From assembly GCA_017478965.1 (NCBI GenBank), contig JAFVCV010000042.1, positions 1 to 64,000 on the forward strand: 64,000 bases of DNA, read 5' to 3'. The notes under the pieces are model-generated. The model was not told where the DNA came from. It did not search any database and worked only from the letters and a program-made list of their open reading frames with translations. This document shows, one piece after another, positions 1-8,040 of the stretch. Source of the DNA: Ruminococcus sp. (GTDB lineage: Bacteria > Bacillota > Clostridia > Oscillospirales > Ruminococcaceae). How positions within the stretch are numbered: position 1 is the first letter of the stretch; each line of letters begins with the position of its first letter. A program made the position numbers and the translations under genes.

Positions 1-855
1 AAAGACAAGACCGTTTCGCCGGCAGAAATAACGGTGGAGGGGCCTAAGAAGGACCTTGACAAGATAAGCAGCGTCTCTGCCAGGATATCTAAATCCAAGA
101 AAATAAGCGAAGACACGGATATGGCAGCGGACGAACTGGTGTTTTACGATGAGGACGATGCCAAGGCAGACACCTCGAAGTTCACTGTCATCGGAAGCAG
201 CGACTACACCGTGGAGTTCCAGGTATACAAAAAGAAGACCATAAACCTCAACGTAGGCATCACCGGTGCGCCGCAGGATTTCGATATATCCAGCCTGCCT
301 ATGTCGCTGTCGGAGGACAGCATATCTGTTATCACGCCTCATCTGGACGAGGAGGCGGAGGAGGATATCACCGTAGGATATATACCTCTTTCGGAGATAG
401 ACCTGAAAAAGAGCTATACCTTCAATGTGCCTGTGACCAGCAGCGAAATAAACCAGACCGGCACCGATGCTGTGACCGTCACCTTTGACAGCAAGGGCTA
501 TGCCAGCAGGACATTCTCCATCGACAGCAGCAGGATAGAGCTAAGCGGAGCGCCTGCGAATATGGACACCACTGTGGAAACTCAGCGGCTCAACAATATT
601 ACCGTTTACGGACCTGAGGACGTGGTCGCTGCGCTGACGGACGAGGATATCTACGCTAAGGTGGACATCAGCGATATCCACTCCATCGGCTCCTACAGCA
701 GGACTGCGGTGGTATACCCCAAGAACTGCAAGAACGCCTGGGTGTTCGGCACCAACGAGGTGCAGATAGTGGTCAGTGAGCAGAAGATGGAAACTGACAG
801 CAGCGGCGAAAGCGGCACGAACAGCAGCCAGAGCGACAGCTCGCAGGAGAACTAG
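1..855 (+). CDS. cdaR: CdaR (YbbR-domain) protein, C-terminal part
   Basis: The frame is open from the first base, so the gene starts outside the window and about 284 residues are visible. The sequence consists of beta-rich YbbR-type repeats, each carrying a V-x-G-P or V-Y-G-P turn (for example ITVYGPEDVV), followed by a Ser/Asn/Gln-rich tail. CdaR proteins are membrane-anchored extracytoplasmic regulators of the diadenylate cyclase CdaA, which makes c-di-AMP; the anchor would lie in the missing N-terminus. In Bacillota cdaR normally follows cdaA and precedes glmM. Here it is followed by a terminator hairpin and an FAD dehydrogenase. Family assignment is from repeat pattern and context, and the upstream cdaA is inferred, not seen. 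Confidence 0.8.
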   Translation, partial: KDKTVSPAEITVEGPKKDLDKISSVSARISKSKKISEDTDMAADELVFYDEDDAKADTSKFTVIGSSDYTVEFQVYKKKTINLNVGITGAPQDFDISSLPMSLSEDSISVITPHLDEEAEEDITVGYIPLSEIDLKKSYTFNVPVTSSEINQTGTDAVTVTFDSKGYASRTFSIDSSRIELSGAPANMDTTVETQRLNNITVYGPEDVVAALTDEDIYAKVDISDIHSIGSYSRTAVVYPKNCKNAWVFGTNEVQIVVSEQKMETDSSGESGTNSSQSDSSQEN

Positions 856-870
856 AAAAAACGATATCAT

Positions 871-902
871 ACGGCCCCAAGGCTATGGGGCCGTTATTGT
901 TT
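871..902 (+). terminator. Rho-independent terminator after cdaR
   Basis: An eight base-pair GC-rich stem (ACGGCCCC/GGGGCCGT, 871-878 with 887-894) is followed by TATTGTTTC. The downstream gene begins only 23 bases later and has no clear promoter of its own, so this may be a partial terminator that tunes read-through. Confidence 0.7.
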
Positions 903-916
903 CGGGAGGATAAGAA

Positions 917-2503
917 ATGCCGTTGATAGTCAATATGATAAGCTCGCCCCTGAGTGCATCGCCGGAGGAGATAACTGAAAAGGCGCTGAAAATACTCGGG
1001 GACAGGGGCGGTCAGGTCGCTGAGGCCCATCTTTACAAGACGTCTCTGGACGCCAGAAAGCAGAACGATATCCATTTCGTCAGTTCAGTAATGGTCAGGC
1101 TCTGTGACCCTGTTAAGGAAGAAGAGCTATGCAAGGGGGACCCCCGGTTCAGCTATGCCGCTGACAGCAGCTTCAAGCCGGAAAAGGGCAGCGAGAAACT
1201 GCGGGGTCGGATAGTCATAGCCGGATTCGGCCCGGCAGGAATGTTCTGCGGGCTGGCGCTGGCGGAACAGGGCTACAGACCGCTTATAATCGAGCGTGGT
1301 GAAAAGGTCGGGAACAGAGTCAGCAGAGTCATGAGCTTCTGGTCGGGCGGCAGACTTGACACGGAGACAAATGTTCAGTTTGGTGAAGGCGGCGCCGGGA
1401 CCTTTTCAGACGGAAAGCTGACCACCAGGATAAAAGACCCCCTTTGCAGATATGTTCTTGAAAGAATGGCAGGGTTCGGAGCACCGGAGGAGATACTGAC
1501 AAAGGCCAAGCACCATATCGGCACGGACAGACTCAGGGAGGTGGTAAGTTCCCTGAGAGAAAGGATCATCGAAATGGGCGGAGAGGTCCGTACCGGCACA
1601 AGGCTGGACGATATCCTGACTGAGAATGGCAGAGTCACAGGCGTGATATGCGCCGGGGAAAGGATCGAGGCCGGGGCAGTGGTCCTTGCCATAGGTCATT
1701 CAGCCCGAGACACCTTTGAGATGCTGCACAAAAAAGGCATCTTCATGGAGCCTAAAGCTTTTTCGGTGGGGGCCAGGATAGAGCATTTGCAGGAGTGGGT
1801 GGATCAGAGCCTTTACGGCAGGCATAAGGGCAATCCTCTGCTGCCTGTGGGCGAATATCAGCTCTCCCACCGTGACAGGTCCGGCCGGGCCGTGTATACC
1901 TTCTGTATGTGTCCCGGGGGAACGGTGGTGCCGGCGGCGTCGGAAGAGGGAGGCATAGTGACAAACGGCATGAGCGAGTACGCCAGGGACGCAAACAACG
2001 CAAATTCTGCCCTGGTAGTGTCAGTTTCGCCGGAGGACTTCGGACGGGAGCCACTGAGCGGTATGTATTTCGCCAGGGACTTAGAGCGAAGGGCCTACCG
2101 GCTCAGCGGGTCATATAAGGCCTGCGGGACAACGGTGGAGGGCTTTTTGAAAGGAAAGCCCTCCCTTGATGGGGCCATCGGACCCAGCTATGCCCTGGGA
2201 CTTTGCGAGACTGACTATGATAAGCTGTTTCCCGCCTTCGTGACAGATATGATGAGGACGGGACTGAAAGTCTTTTCAAACAAAATGCGCTGTTTTGGCT
2301 TTGGCAGCGCTGTACTTTCCGGGCCGGAGACCCGCACCAGCTCACCTGTCAGGATAAGCCGTGACCCTGAGCGCCGCTGCTCAGTTAGCTGCGGGGACAT
2401 CTACCCCTGCGGAGAAGGTGCAGGCTATGCGGGCGGCATCATGAGCGCAGCGGTGGACGGGCTGAACACAGCTCTTTCACTGATGAAAAGATTTGCACCG
2501 TAA
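917..2503 (+). CDS. NAD(FAD)-utilizing dehydrogenase (COG2509 type)
   Basis: A 528-residue flavoprotein with a Rossmann FAD-binding motif at residues 103-108 (GFGPAG) followed by the acidic end of strand two (IIERG), a Gly-rich segment FGEGGAGTFSDGK, and a C-terminal FAD-contact region CGEGAGYAGGIMSA. This arrangement is typical of the cytosolic FAD-dependent dehydrogenases of COG2509, a widespread Bacillota family whose substrate is not established. The ATG start has a GGGAGG site nine bases upstream. The gene follows cdaR, and in related genomes the family occurs near cdaA-cdaR-glmM, but no functional link is demonstrated. The first 95 residues form a separate N-terminal domain. Confidence 0.85.
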   Translation: MPLIVNMISSPLSASPEEITEKALKILGDRGGQVAEAHLYKTSLDARKQNDIHFVSSVMVRLCDPVKEEELCKGDPRFSYAADSSFKPEKGSEKLRGRIVIAGFGPAGMFCGLALAEQGYRPLIIERGEKVGNRVSRVMSFWSGGRLDTETNVQFGEGGAGTFSDGKLTTRIKDPLCRYVLERMAGFGAPEEILTKAKHHIGTDRLREVVSSLRERIIEMGGEVRTGTRLDDILTENGRVTGVICAGERIEAGAVVLAIGHSARDTFEMLHKKGIFMEPKAFSVGARIEHLQEWVDQSLYGRHKGNPLLPVGEYQLSHRDRSGRAVYTFCMCPGGTVVPAASEEGGIVTNGMSEYARDANNANSALVVSVSPEDFGREPLSGMYFARDLERRAYRLSGSYKACGTTVEGFLKGKPSLDGAIGPSYALGLCETDYDKLFPAFVTDMMRTGLKVFSNKMRCFGFGSAVLSGPETRTSSPVRISRDPERRCSVSCGDIYPCGEGAGYAGGIMSAAVDGLNTALSLMKRFAP

Positions 2504-2510
2504 AAAAATA

Positions 2511-2552
2511 AACGATCGGTCCTCCACACTAAGTGGACCGATCGTTTTTTAT
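2511..2552. terminator. Bidirectional terminator
   Basis: A 12-bp stem (2511-2522 with 2535-2546) lies between convergent genes. It is flanked by TTTTTT on the plus side and by an A-run (2504-2510) that gives U residues on the minus strand, so it can serve both the FAD dehydrogenase and the DtxR-type regulator. Confidence 0.9.
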
Positions 2553-2570
2553 TAAAGTAAGTATCCGGAC

Positions 2571-2951
2571 CTATTCCACCGTCACGCCCATTTTAGCCGC
2601 ATAATCCTTAATGGCGGCAAAAGTCTCGTCACTGAGGATATGCTCTACCCGGCAGGCGTCCTTCACGGCAATGCTCCTGTCCACGCCAAGCCTGACGAAA
2701 AGCTCCGAAAACAGCTTATGCCTTTCGTACATTTTCTCAGCAATGACCCGGCCTTTGTCCGTCAGACTGATATACCCGTCCTTATCCACCAGGATATAAC
2801 CGTTTTCCCTGAGGTTCTTCATCGCTATGCTGACACTGGGCTTTGAAAACTCCAGCTCGTTAACGATATCAATGCTCCTGACCTCTCCTTTTCTCTCTGT
2901 TATCATCAGTATGCTTTCAAGATAATTCTCAGCAGATTCCTGAATTTTCAA
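2571..2951 (-). CDS. DtxR/MntR-family metal-dependent transcriptional regulator
   Basis: A 126-residue repressor with an N-terminal winged helix (residues 1-64) and a helical metal-binding/dimerisation domain, without the SH3-like tail of DtxR, so it has MntR length. Apparent ligands are E12, H78, C100, E103 and H104. The segment DACRVEHILSDE closely resembles the DtxR/IdeR motif, with Cys where B. subtilis MntR has Glu99; this favours iron over manganese sensing, as an inference. The first-site position 9 is Asn rather than Met or Asp. The gene is transcribed alone from a TTGCAA-17-TAAAAT promoter and ends in a bidirectional terminator. No metal transporter is adjacent. Confidence 0.85.
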   Translation of the reverse strand: MKIQESAENYLESILMITERKGEVRSIDIVNELEFSKPSVSIAMKNLRENGYILVDKDGYISLTDKGRVIAEKMYERHKLFSELFVRLGVDRSIAVKDACRVEHILSDETFAAIKDYAAKMGVTVE

Positions 2952-3007
2952 AACTACACCTCCATGACTTTCTACCTTTTTTCTTTCGCCCCATATGGCA
3001 TAAGATT

Positions 3008-3036
3008 ATTTTAACATATTTTAAATACTTTTGCAA
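3008..3036 (-). promoter_or_regulatory. Promoter of the DtxR-type gene
   Basis: Reading the minus strand: TTGCAA (3031-3036), 17 bases, TAAAAT (3008-3013). The leader to the start codon is about 50 bases. Confidence 0.65.
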
Positions 3037-3068
3037 GCAAAGAACAATAATTTCTAAATATCTTACAG

Positions 3069-3082
3069 TTAGTTGCAACTAA
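3069..3082. promoter_or_regulatory. Palindrome resembling a DtxR/IdeR operator
   Basis: The perfect 14-bp palindrome TTAGTTGCAACTAA has the TTAG...CTAA ends of DtxR/IdeR boxes. It lies 33 bases upstream of the -35 element of the DtxR-type gene, so it would be an upstream rather than an overlapping site. Assignment is by resemblance only. Confidence 0.4.
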
Positions 3083-3130
3083 TTATGTCTATTTCACACA
3101 ATTTGCCACACCTTACTCAGCAGATAGCCA

Positions 3131-4525
3131 CTATAATCCCTCAACTGTCCTTTTCTTCTCGTCCGCATCATAGAGGAAAACATAAAACACCTTGCCGAAC
3201 TCTTCGGTATCCACAAGCTTGCCTATATCCTCAACATTGCGTACCCGATCCTTCTGGGTGATTATCCGATAGCTCACATAGTCCACATCGGAACGGCCGT
3301 CCTTCAGCTGGGCCTTGATCTCGCCCTCCACCCTTTCTACGTCATCGGGGTGGACCAGATTTCTGAAACTGTCTCCGCTGTACTTCAGCAGCTCGTCCAT
3401 GGAGCTGCACTCAAAAAGGCGGAAAAGCTGTTCGTTTGCAAAAAGAATCTCTTCCCCCTCGTCAGCCTTATATATCAGCAGCGCCCCGGGTATGCCGTCA
3501 ATGATGTTCCCCAGATCAAAGCTCAGTGAGGTCCTTTTCTGGTTGAGCATAGAGGGCAGGAAACAGGAATAGTCGCTGCGGTGGTGCATCTTCACATGAT
3601 ACATAGCCGTGTCCGCCAGTTTCCTCAGCTGGACATGATCTCCTGCGTCCCTGGGGTGCATAGCATAACCTACCGAAAACGTATACCTGACCTTTGTACC
3701 CATATGCTCCACATAGTTTTCCCTGCGGCTGAAGGCTCTGATCTCCTCCTCCGCCTCCTCAGGACTGCGGTTTTTCAGCAGGACCATGAATTCGTCGCCG
3801 CCTGTCCTCCCTATGACGGACTCCTTGCCAAAACAGCCTTCCAGCACCCTTGCGGCGCTTACAAGCACATGGTCCCCCATGTCGTGGCCGTACTGGTCAT
3901 TGAAACGTTTGAAAAAGTCCAGGTCAATGACCGCAAGGGCAGCATCCTCATAGGGATACTGTTTCAGATACTCAGCTATCCTCTCATCGCAGGCGGTGTG
4001 GTTCAGCAGACCCGTCAGGCCGTCATGGTCCACCTTTCTGATGAGCTTTGAGCTTGCGTCATATATATCTGTTACATCAGATATCAGAAAGACCGCACAG
4101 ATATGTCCCCCGTTCTCGTAGATCTGGCAGGCCACTCTTTTGCGGTAAAAGCTGCCGTTAATGCTGCACGAAAAGTCTGCATTCACAAAGCTGTCCCCCA
4201 GCTTGAAGACCACAGCCAGCCTTTTCTTATCGAAGAGCCTGGCGATGTTTTCAGAGCTGGTTATGCTGACGGAACACCTGGAAAGGGCGTCGATAAAGCC
4301 GCTGTAGCTGTCCGGCTTTTTGCCGTCGAAGAGACTGCCGACGGTGTCGCTGAAATAGCACTCGTCTATAACGTTTTCAGTAAGGTCAGCGCTGAAAAAA
4401 GTACACTCTGTCAGATAATTTTTAAAGGACGGATAGCCCAGATGTCTTGAAAAGCACTTCCCGGCCAGCAGATAAAGGTCCTCAGACCTGATGGCGCTGC
4501 CGGCGTGTTCTGTATCAATGGCCAT
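3131..4525 (-). CDS. Diguanylate cyclase, GGDEF flanked by PAS-like domains
   Basis: A 464-residue predicted cytosolic protein. Residues about 50-150 look like an N-terminal sensory (PAS-like) domain, about 165-325 are a GGDEF domain with the intact signature GRTGGDEF near residue 240 and the upstream DHDGLTGLLN segment, and about 335-440 form a second PAS domain (FRNLVHPDDVERVEGE) behind the catalytic domain, which is an unusual order. No RxxD inhibitory site is visible before GGDEF. The predicted reaction is 2 GTP to c-di-GMP. I chose ATG 4525 because GGAG lies seven bases upstream; a TTG nine codons further up has no such site. It is monocistronic. Confidence 0.85.
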   Translation of the reverse strand: MAIDTEHAGSAIRSEDLYLLAGKCFSRHLGYPSFKNYLTECTFFSADLTENVIDECYFSDTVGSLFDGKKPDSYSGFIDALSRCSVSITSSENIARLFDKKRLAVVFKLGDSFVNADFSCSINGSFYRKRVACQIYENGGHICAVFLISDVTDIYDASSKLIRKVDHDGLTGLLNHTACDERIAEYLKQYPYEDAALAVIDLDFFKRFNDQYGHDMGDHVLVSAARVLEGCFGKESVIGRTGGDEFMVLLKNRSPEEAEEEIRAFSRRENYVEHMGTKVRYTFSVGYAMHPRDAGDHVQLRKLADTAMYHVKMHHRSDYSCFLPSMLNQKRTSLSFDLGNIIDGIPGALLIYKADEGEEILFANEQLFRLFECSSMDELLKYSGDSFRNLVHPDDVERVEGEIKAQLKDGRSDVDYVSYRIITQKDRVRNVEDIGKLVDTEEFGKVFYVFLYDADEKKRTVEGL

Positions 4526-4580
4526 GATCTCACTCCGTTCTGCATATAACAATGGATTTTCGATGATATCCTGTTTTTTT

Positions 4581-4609
4581 ATTATATTATATTTTCATCA
4601 TTATTTCAA
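4581..4609 (-). promoter_or_regulatory. Promoter of the diguanylate cyclase gene
   Basis: Minus-strand TTGAAA (4604-4609), 17 bases, TATAAT (4581-4586), immediately upstream of the cyclase gene. Confidence 0.8.
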
Positions 4610-4704
4610 GGGAATAGAGTAATTTTTTCGTTCATTTAGTAATTATGACCAATACAGCGCAATCGTTTTAGGTAATTTACACTATTTTCATCGTATCTGT
4701 CAGT

Positions 4705-4731
4705 AAAAAGCCCGGCAGTATCCTGCCGGGC
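4705..4731 (-). terminator. Terminator of the XRE gene
   Basis: A nine-bp stem GCCCGGCAG/CTGCCGGGC (4710-4718 with 4723-4731) followed on the minus strand by TTTTT (4705-4709). Confidence 0.9.
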
Positions 4732-4747
4732 AAATAATTCTCATATC

Positions 4748-5275
4748 TCACAGCATATCTGCATAATATGCACTCAGGGCCGCTGCCGCCCTTTTCAGAG
4801 TCTCATCGGCCCGCAGCTCGGTGCCAAGGTCCGAAAAAATGCCCTTGGACGAAAGCTCCTTGGCCTTCCTGGCATATTCGACCGCCTGGTGATTGTCCTT
4901 GATGTCCTCGGTCTTTAGCAGCCTGTCTGCCAGAGCCAGGTAGGACATGGCCTTCAGGGCAATGACCTCGTCCTTGAAATCCTCCCTGCACTCGCTCCCT
5001 ATGACCTTTTCATACTGTCTGTCCCTAAACAGCTGCCTGATGCTCAGATAGCTGTCTCCCTCGCTGTTGTCCATGGCAGAAAGCTCCGAGGCCTCGATCT
5101 TTATATCAAGGACCTTGCAGAGATAATCTAGTGTCTTTACTGAAGGCATGGCTGTTCCGCTCTCGATCTGGCTTAGCATATTGCGTGTTATGAAATTTCC
5201 CACAACTTCGTTCTGCGTCATCTTCTTGGCTAAACGGGCCTCTTTGATGATCTTGCCGATGTTTCGTGTATCCAT
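4748..5275 (-). CDS. XRE-family HTH transcriptional regulator
   Basis: A 175-residue regulator. The N-terminal HTH of Cro/CI type covers residues 6-60 (TQNEVVGNFITRNMLSQIES is the helix-turn-helix core, ending in the usual G-x-A-x-P-S). The rest is helical and may be a short TPR-like effector or dimer domain. AAAGGAG lies ahead of the ATG. The gene diverges from the NfeD-like/flotillin genes, and both divergent promoters carry the same GTAAAT-N3-ATTTAC element over the transcription start. This strongly suggests that the protein represses itself and its neighbour, but binding is inferred. Its effector is unknown. Confidence 0.85.
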   Translation of the reverse strand: MDTRNIGKIIKEARLAKKMTQNEVVGNFITRNMLSQIESGTAMPSVKTLDYLCKVLDIKIEASELSAMDNSEGDSYLSIRQLFRDRQYEKVIGSECREDFKDEVIALKAMSYLALADRLLKTEDIKDNHQAVEYARKAKELSSKGIFSDLGTELRADETLKRAAAALSAYYADML

Positions 5276-5295
5276 ACTCTGTTCTCCTTTCTTAT

Positions 5296-5310
5296 GTAAA
5301 TATAATTTAC
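5296..5310. promoter_or_regulatory. Operator candidate A, GTAAAT-ATA-ATTTAC
   Basis: A perfect 6-3-6 inverted repeat that overlaps the predicted transcription start of the XRE gene (-10 at 5315-5320). It is the same element as the one over the divergent promoter start at 5486-5500. Confidence 0.7.
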
Positions 5311-5314
5311 CTAT

Positions 5315-5343
5315 ATAATAACATATCTTTTCTCATATTGCAA
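5315..5343 (-). promoter_or_regulatory. Promoter of the XRE gene
   Basis: Minus-strand TTGCAA (5338-5343), 17 bases, TATTAT (5315-5320). Confidence 0.7.
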
Positions 5344-5382
5344 GTACTTCACAGAAATTTAACATTTTCCTTTTTACTCAGG

Positions 5383-5397
5383 GTAAATATAGTTTAA
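5383..5397. promoter_or_regulatory. Operator candidate B, imperfect GTAAAT-ATA-GTTTAA
   Basis: It differs from candidate A at two positions and lies between the divergent promoters. It could be an auxiliary site that allows looping or cooperative binding. Confidence 0.4.
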
Positions 5398-5452
5398 ACA
5401 GACATTTTTTATTTAAAATCGGGGCATATGTAAAAATTTTTCTAAAAAGGTC

Positions 5453-5481
5453 TTGACAAAACGAAAAGGATATAGTATAAT
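5453..5481 (+). promoter_or_regulatory. Consensus promoter of the NfeD-like gene
   Basis: TTGACA (5453-5458), 17 bases, TATAAT (5476-5481). It is a perfect consensus and should be very strong unless repressed, which fits an operator lying across the start site. Confidence 0.9.
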
Positions 5482-5485
5482 CTAA

Positions 5486-5500
5486 GTAAATCAAATTTAC
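5486..5500. promoter_or_regulatory. Operator candidate C, GTAAAT-CAA-ATTTAC
   Basis: A perfect 6-3-6 inverted repeat five bases after the -10 element, covering the predicted +1. A further half-site GTAAAT follows at 5518-5523. ATTTACATC (5495-5503) and GATGTAAAT (5515-5523) also form a nine-bp inverted repeat across an 11-base loop in the leader. Confidence 0.7.
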
Positions 5501-5554
5501 ATCAAAAAGAGATAGATGTAAATATTATTTCTGCTAGTTTAAGGAGGCGTTATT

Positions 5555-6355
5555 ATGTTCGCAAATTTCAGCCAATGGTGGGACACCCTTGGGAGCTTGC
5601 TCAAAGCACTTTACTGCATAGCCTTTCCATCGACGCTCCTGCTGATAATACAGACCATACTTGCCATGTTCGGTATGCACAACGGCGGCATGGGCCATGA
5701 CATGAGCGATACCTCCGGACTTGATATGCACACGGACCTTGGGGGCCACGGGTTCGGAGGACATGACATCGGAGGCGTGGGCCACGATATAGGTTTTCAT
5801 CACGATGTGGGGCTTCACCACGACTTAGGGCTGCATCATGACGTAGGGATACACCATGACGTCAGTGACCTCAGCGGTCACGGACAGGCGGATATCCATA
5901 ACGGCGATATGCACAGCTCGGTGGACGGCGGCGACCCAGGCGATTTCACCACAATGCACTTTTTTACCTTGCAGACTATAGTGACTTTCCTGACGGTGTT
6001 CAGCTGGTCGGCCATAGTTCTGGTAAGCTCAAAGGTGCCGGCAGTGCTGGCGATGGTGATAGGCATGAGCTTAGGCCTGGCGACAATGATAGCAGTAGCC
6101 AAGATGGTACAGCTTTCTTCCAGGCTTGCTGAGAACGGCACCATAAACCTGCACAACGCCCTGGGAGAGACAGCTACGGTATATATCCCCTGCCCGCCCA
6201 GAAATGAGGGCATGGGAAAGGTCACACTGACCGTCCAGGGACAGCTCACTGAGGTGAGGGCCTTCAATAACGGAGACGATATCCTTAAAACAGGCACCAT
6301 AGTCAGAGTTGTGGACGTCCGGGGTGACGATGTGGTAGTCGAACGGGAGGCCTGA
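5555..6355 (+). CDS. NfeD-like membrane protein with a His-rich loop
   Basis: A 266-residue protein. A membrane segment lies at about residues 17-40, followed by an 85-residue loop with 17 histidines, then two membrane segments (about 135-155 and 160-182), and a C-terminal beta-barrel (OB-fold) domain of NfeD type (ALGETATVYIP ... VRVVDVRGDDVVVE). The loop ends in four tandem HHD-x-G-x units. NfeD-like proteins such as B. subtilis YuaF partner with flotillins, and a flotillin follows here. Known YuaF homologues are not notably His-rich, so the loop may bind a divalent metal; that is inference. GGAGG precedes the ATG. Expression is likely controlled by the divergent XRE regulator. Confidence 0.8.
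   Translation: MFANFSQWWDTLGSLLKALYCIAFPSTLLLIIQTILAMFGMHNGGMGHDMSDTSGLDMHTDLGGHGFGGHDIGGVGHDIGFHHDVGLHHDLGLHHDVGIHHDVSDLSGHGQADIHNGDMHSSVDGGDPGDFTTMHFFTLQTIVTFLTVFSWSAIVLVSSKVPAVLAMVIGMSLGLATMIAVAKMVQLSSRLAENGTINLHNALGETATVYIPCPPRNEGMGKVTLTVQGQLTEVRAFNNGDDILKTGTIVRVVDVRGDDVVVEREA
5798..5869 (+). repeat. Four tandem 18-bp repeats encoding HHD-x-G-x
   Basis: Four consecutive in-frame six-codon units (HHDVGL, HHDLGL, HHDVGI, HHDVSD). The DNA has diverged at third positions, so the repeat is old or is kept by selection on the protein. Confidence 0.85.
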
Positions 6356-6399
6356 AGGTCTGCGGAAGACAGGAAAACTATAGAGAACAAAGAAAAAAG

Positions 6400-6428
6400 T
6401 TGACATCAGGTTAAAACTATGTTAATAT
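6400..6428 (+). promoter_or_regulatory. Promoter of the flotillin gene
   Basis: TTGACA (6400-6405), 17 bases, TAATAT (6423-6428). No GTAAAT operator is visible here, so the flotillin can be made independently of the upstream gene. Confidence 0.75.
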
Positions 6429-6499
6429 GTATAGGGATATTCGCCGACAAATAGACAGGTGCAGTATCTTAAACGTTTTATATGTAAAGGAGAATAAGT

Positions 6500-7966
6500 A
6501 TGGGAGCTCAGACAGTTATCATCATTTGCATCATCGCAGCAGTGCTTTTCGCAGCACTGATGGCAATTCTTTCAAGGTACAGAAAGTGCCCTTCTGACAA
6601 GGTCCTGGTCATCTACGGTAAGGTCGGGACCGACAAGAACGGTCAGGCACGGAGCGCCCGCTGCATACACGGCGGCGCCGCATTTATAGTCCCGATAATA
6701 CAGGCATACGAGTATATGGACCTCACGCCCATATCCATCAACGTTGACCTTAAAAACGCACTTTCAAAGCAGAATATACGTATAGACGTCCCTTCAAGAT
6801 TTACAGTGGGCATCTCCACCGAGCCGGGCATCATGCAGAATGCTGCCGAGAGACTGCTGGGACTGAAACTCATGGAGATACAGGAGCTGGCAAAGGATAT
6901 AATCTTCGGTCTGCTGAGACTGATAATCGCCACCATGGATATCGAGGAGATAAACTCCGACAGAGACAAGTTCCTTATCGCAGTTTCAAACAACGTGGAG
7001 ATAGAGCTGAAAAAGATCGGCCTTAAACTTATCAACGTAAACGTTACAGATATCACCGACGAGTCGGGCTATCTGGAGGCTCTTGGTAAGGAAGCAGCCG
7101 CCAAGGCTATCAACGACGCCAAGAAGTCCGTTGCAGAAAAGCACAGAGACGGTGAGATAGGTCAGTCACACGCTCAGAAGGAGCAGAGGATAGAGGTGGC
7201 TGCCGCCAACGCTGAGGCCATCAAGGGTGAGAACGACGCTAAAGTCGCCGTTGCACAGTCCGAGGCTGAGAGAAGAGAAAGAGAAGCCGAGTCCCTGAGA
7301 AAGGCTACCGCCGCCGAGGCCGTTCAGGCTGCAAAGGCTAAGCAGGAAGCTTATATAGCCCAGCAGGAAGCCGAGCTTACCAGAGCGGAGCTGGAAAAGG
7401 CTACACAGAAGGCCGACGTTATCGTAAAGGCAGAGATCTCACAGCAGCAGGCCGAGATCGAGGCCGAAGCACAGGCAGAGGTCACAAGGCGCAAGGCAAA
7501 GGGTGAGGCTGACGCTATCTTCGCTAAGATGCAGGCAGAGGCTATGGGTAATCAGGAGATACTGACCAAGCAGGCAGAGGGTCTCAAACAGATAGTTGCC
7601 GCCGCCGGCGGAGACGCTGACGCAGCAGTAAGGCTCATCGTTGCCGACAAGCTCGAGCAGCTCATAGCTATACAGGTAGAGGCTATCAAGAACATAAAGA
7701 TAGACAAGATAACTGTCTGGGATTCCGGCGCAGGCTCAGACGGGAAAGGCTCCACTGCTAATTTTCTCAGCGGACTGATGCAGAGCGTTCCGCCCCTTAA
7801 CGATCTCTTTGACCAGGCAGGCATGAAACTGCCGGAGTTCCTGGGTTCCGACATCAGAGACGCACTGGAGAAGTCAAGGGAAGAGGCCATCAAGAGAGTT
7901 GCCGAGGAAGAGGTCCAGAAGATGGACCCTAAGGACGTTGAGCTGATAGCACCGAAGAGCAATTGA
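6500..7966 (+). CDS. floT: Flotillin-like SPFH-domain protein
   Basis: A 488-residue protein with one N-terminal membrane segment (residues 5-22), an SPFH/band 7 domain (about 30-205) and a long Glu/Ala-rich coiled coil (about 205-385), ending in a conserved flotillin tail around the KITVWDSG segment. Flotillins scaffold membrane microdomains and oligomerise through the coiled coil. Length and order match B. subtilis FloT (YuaG). AAAGGAG precedes the ATG. Its own promoter lies in the 144-base gap after the NfeD-like gene, which mirrors the yuaF-yuaG pairing. Confidence 0.92.
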   Translation: MGAQTVIIICIIAAVLFAALMAILSRYRKCPSDKVLVIYGKVGTDKNGQARSARCIHGGAAFIVPIIQAYEYMDLTPISINVDLKNALSKQNIRIDVPSRFTVGISTEPGIMQNAAERLLGLKLMEIQELAKDIIFGLLRLIIATMDIEEINSDRDKFLIAVSNNVEIELKKIGLKLINVNVTDITDESGYLEALGKEAAAKAINDAKKSVAEKHRDGEIGQSHAQKEQRIEVAAANAEAIKGENDAKVAVAQSEAERREREAESLRKATAAEAVQAAKAKQEAYIAQQEAELTRAELEKATQKADVIVKAEISQQQAEIEAEAQAEVTRRKAKGEADAIFAKMQAEAMGNQEILTKQAEGLKQIVAAAGGDADAAVRLIVADKLEQLIAIQVEAIKNIKIDKITVWDSGAGSDGKGSTANFLSGLMQSVPPLNDLFDQAGMKLPEFLGSDIRDALEKSREEAIKRVAEEEVQKMDPKDVELIAPKSN

Positions 7967-7986
7967 ATCCGCACGAATAAAGTACA

Positions 7987-8014
7987 AAGGTCCCCCGCAG
8001 CTGTGGGGGACCTT
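7987..8014 (+). terminator. Hairpin after the flotillin gene
   Basis: A ten-bp perfect stem AAGGTCCCCC/GGGGGACCTT (7987-7996 with 8005-8014). No U-tract follows, so it may pause polymerase or protect the 3' end rather than fully terminate. Confidence 0.5.
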
Positions 8015-8040
8015 GAATGAGAAAGAAAAAGGAGGACAAA

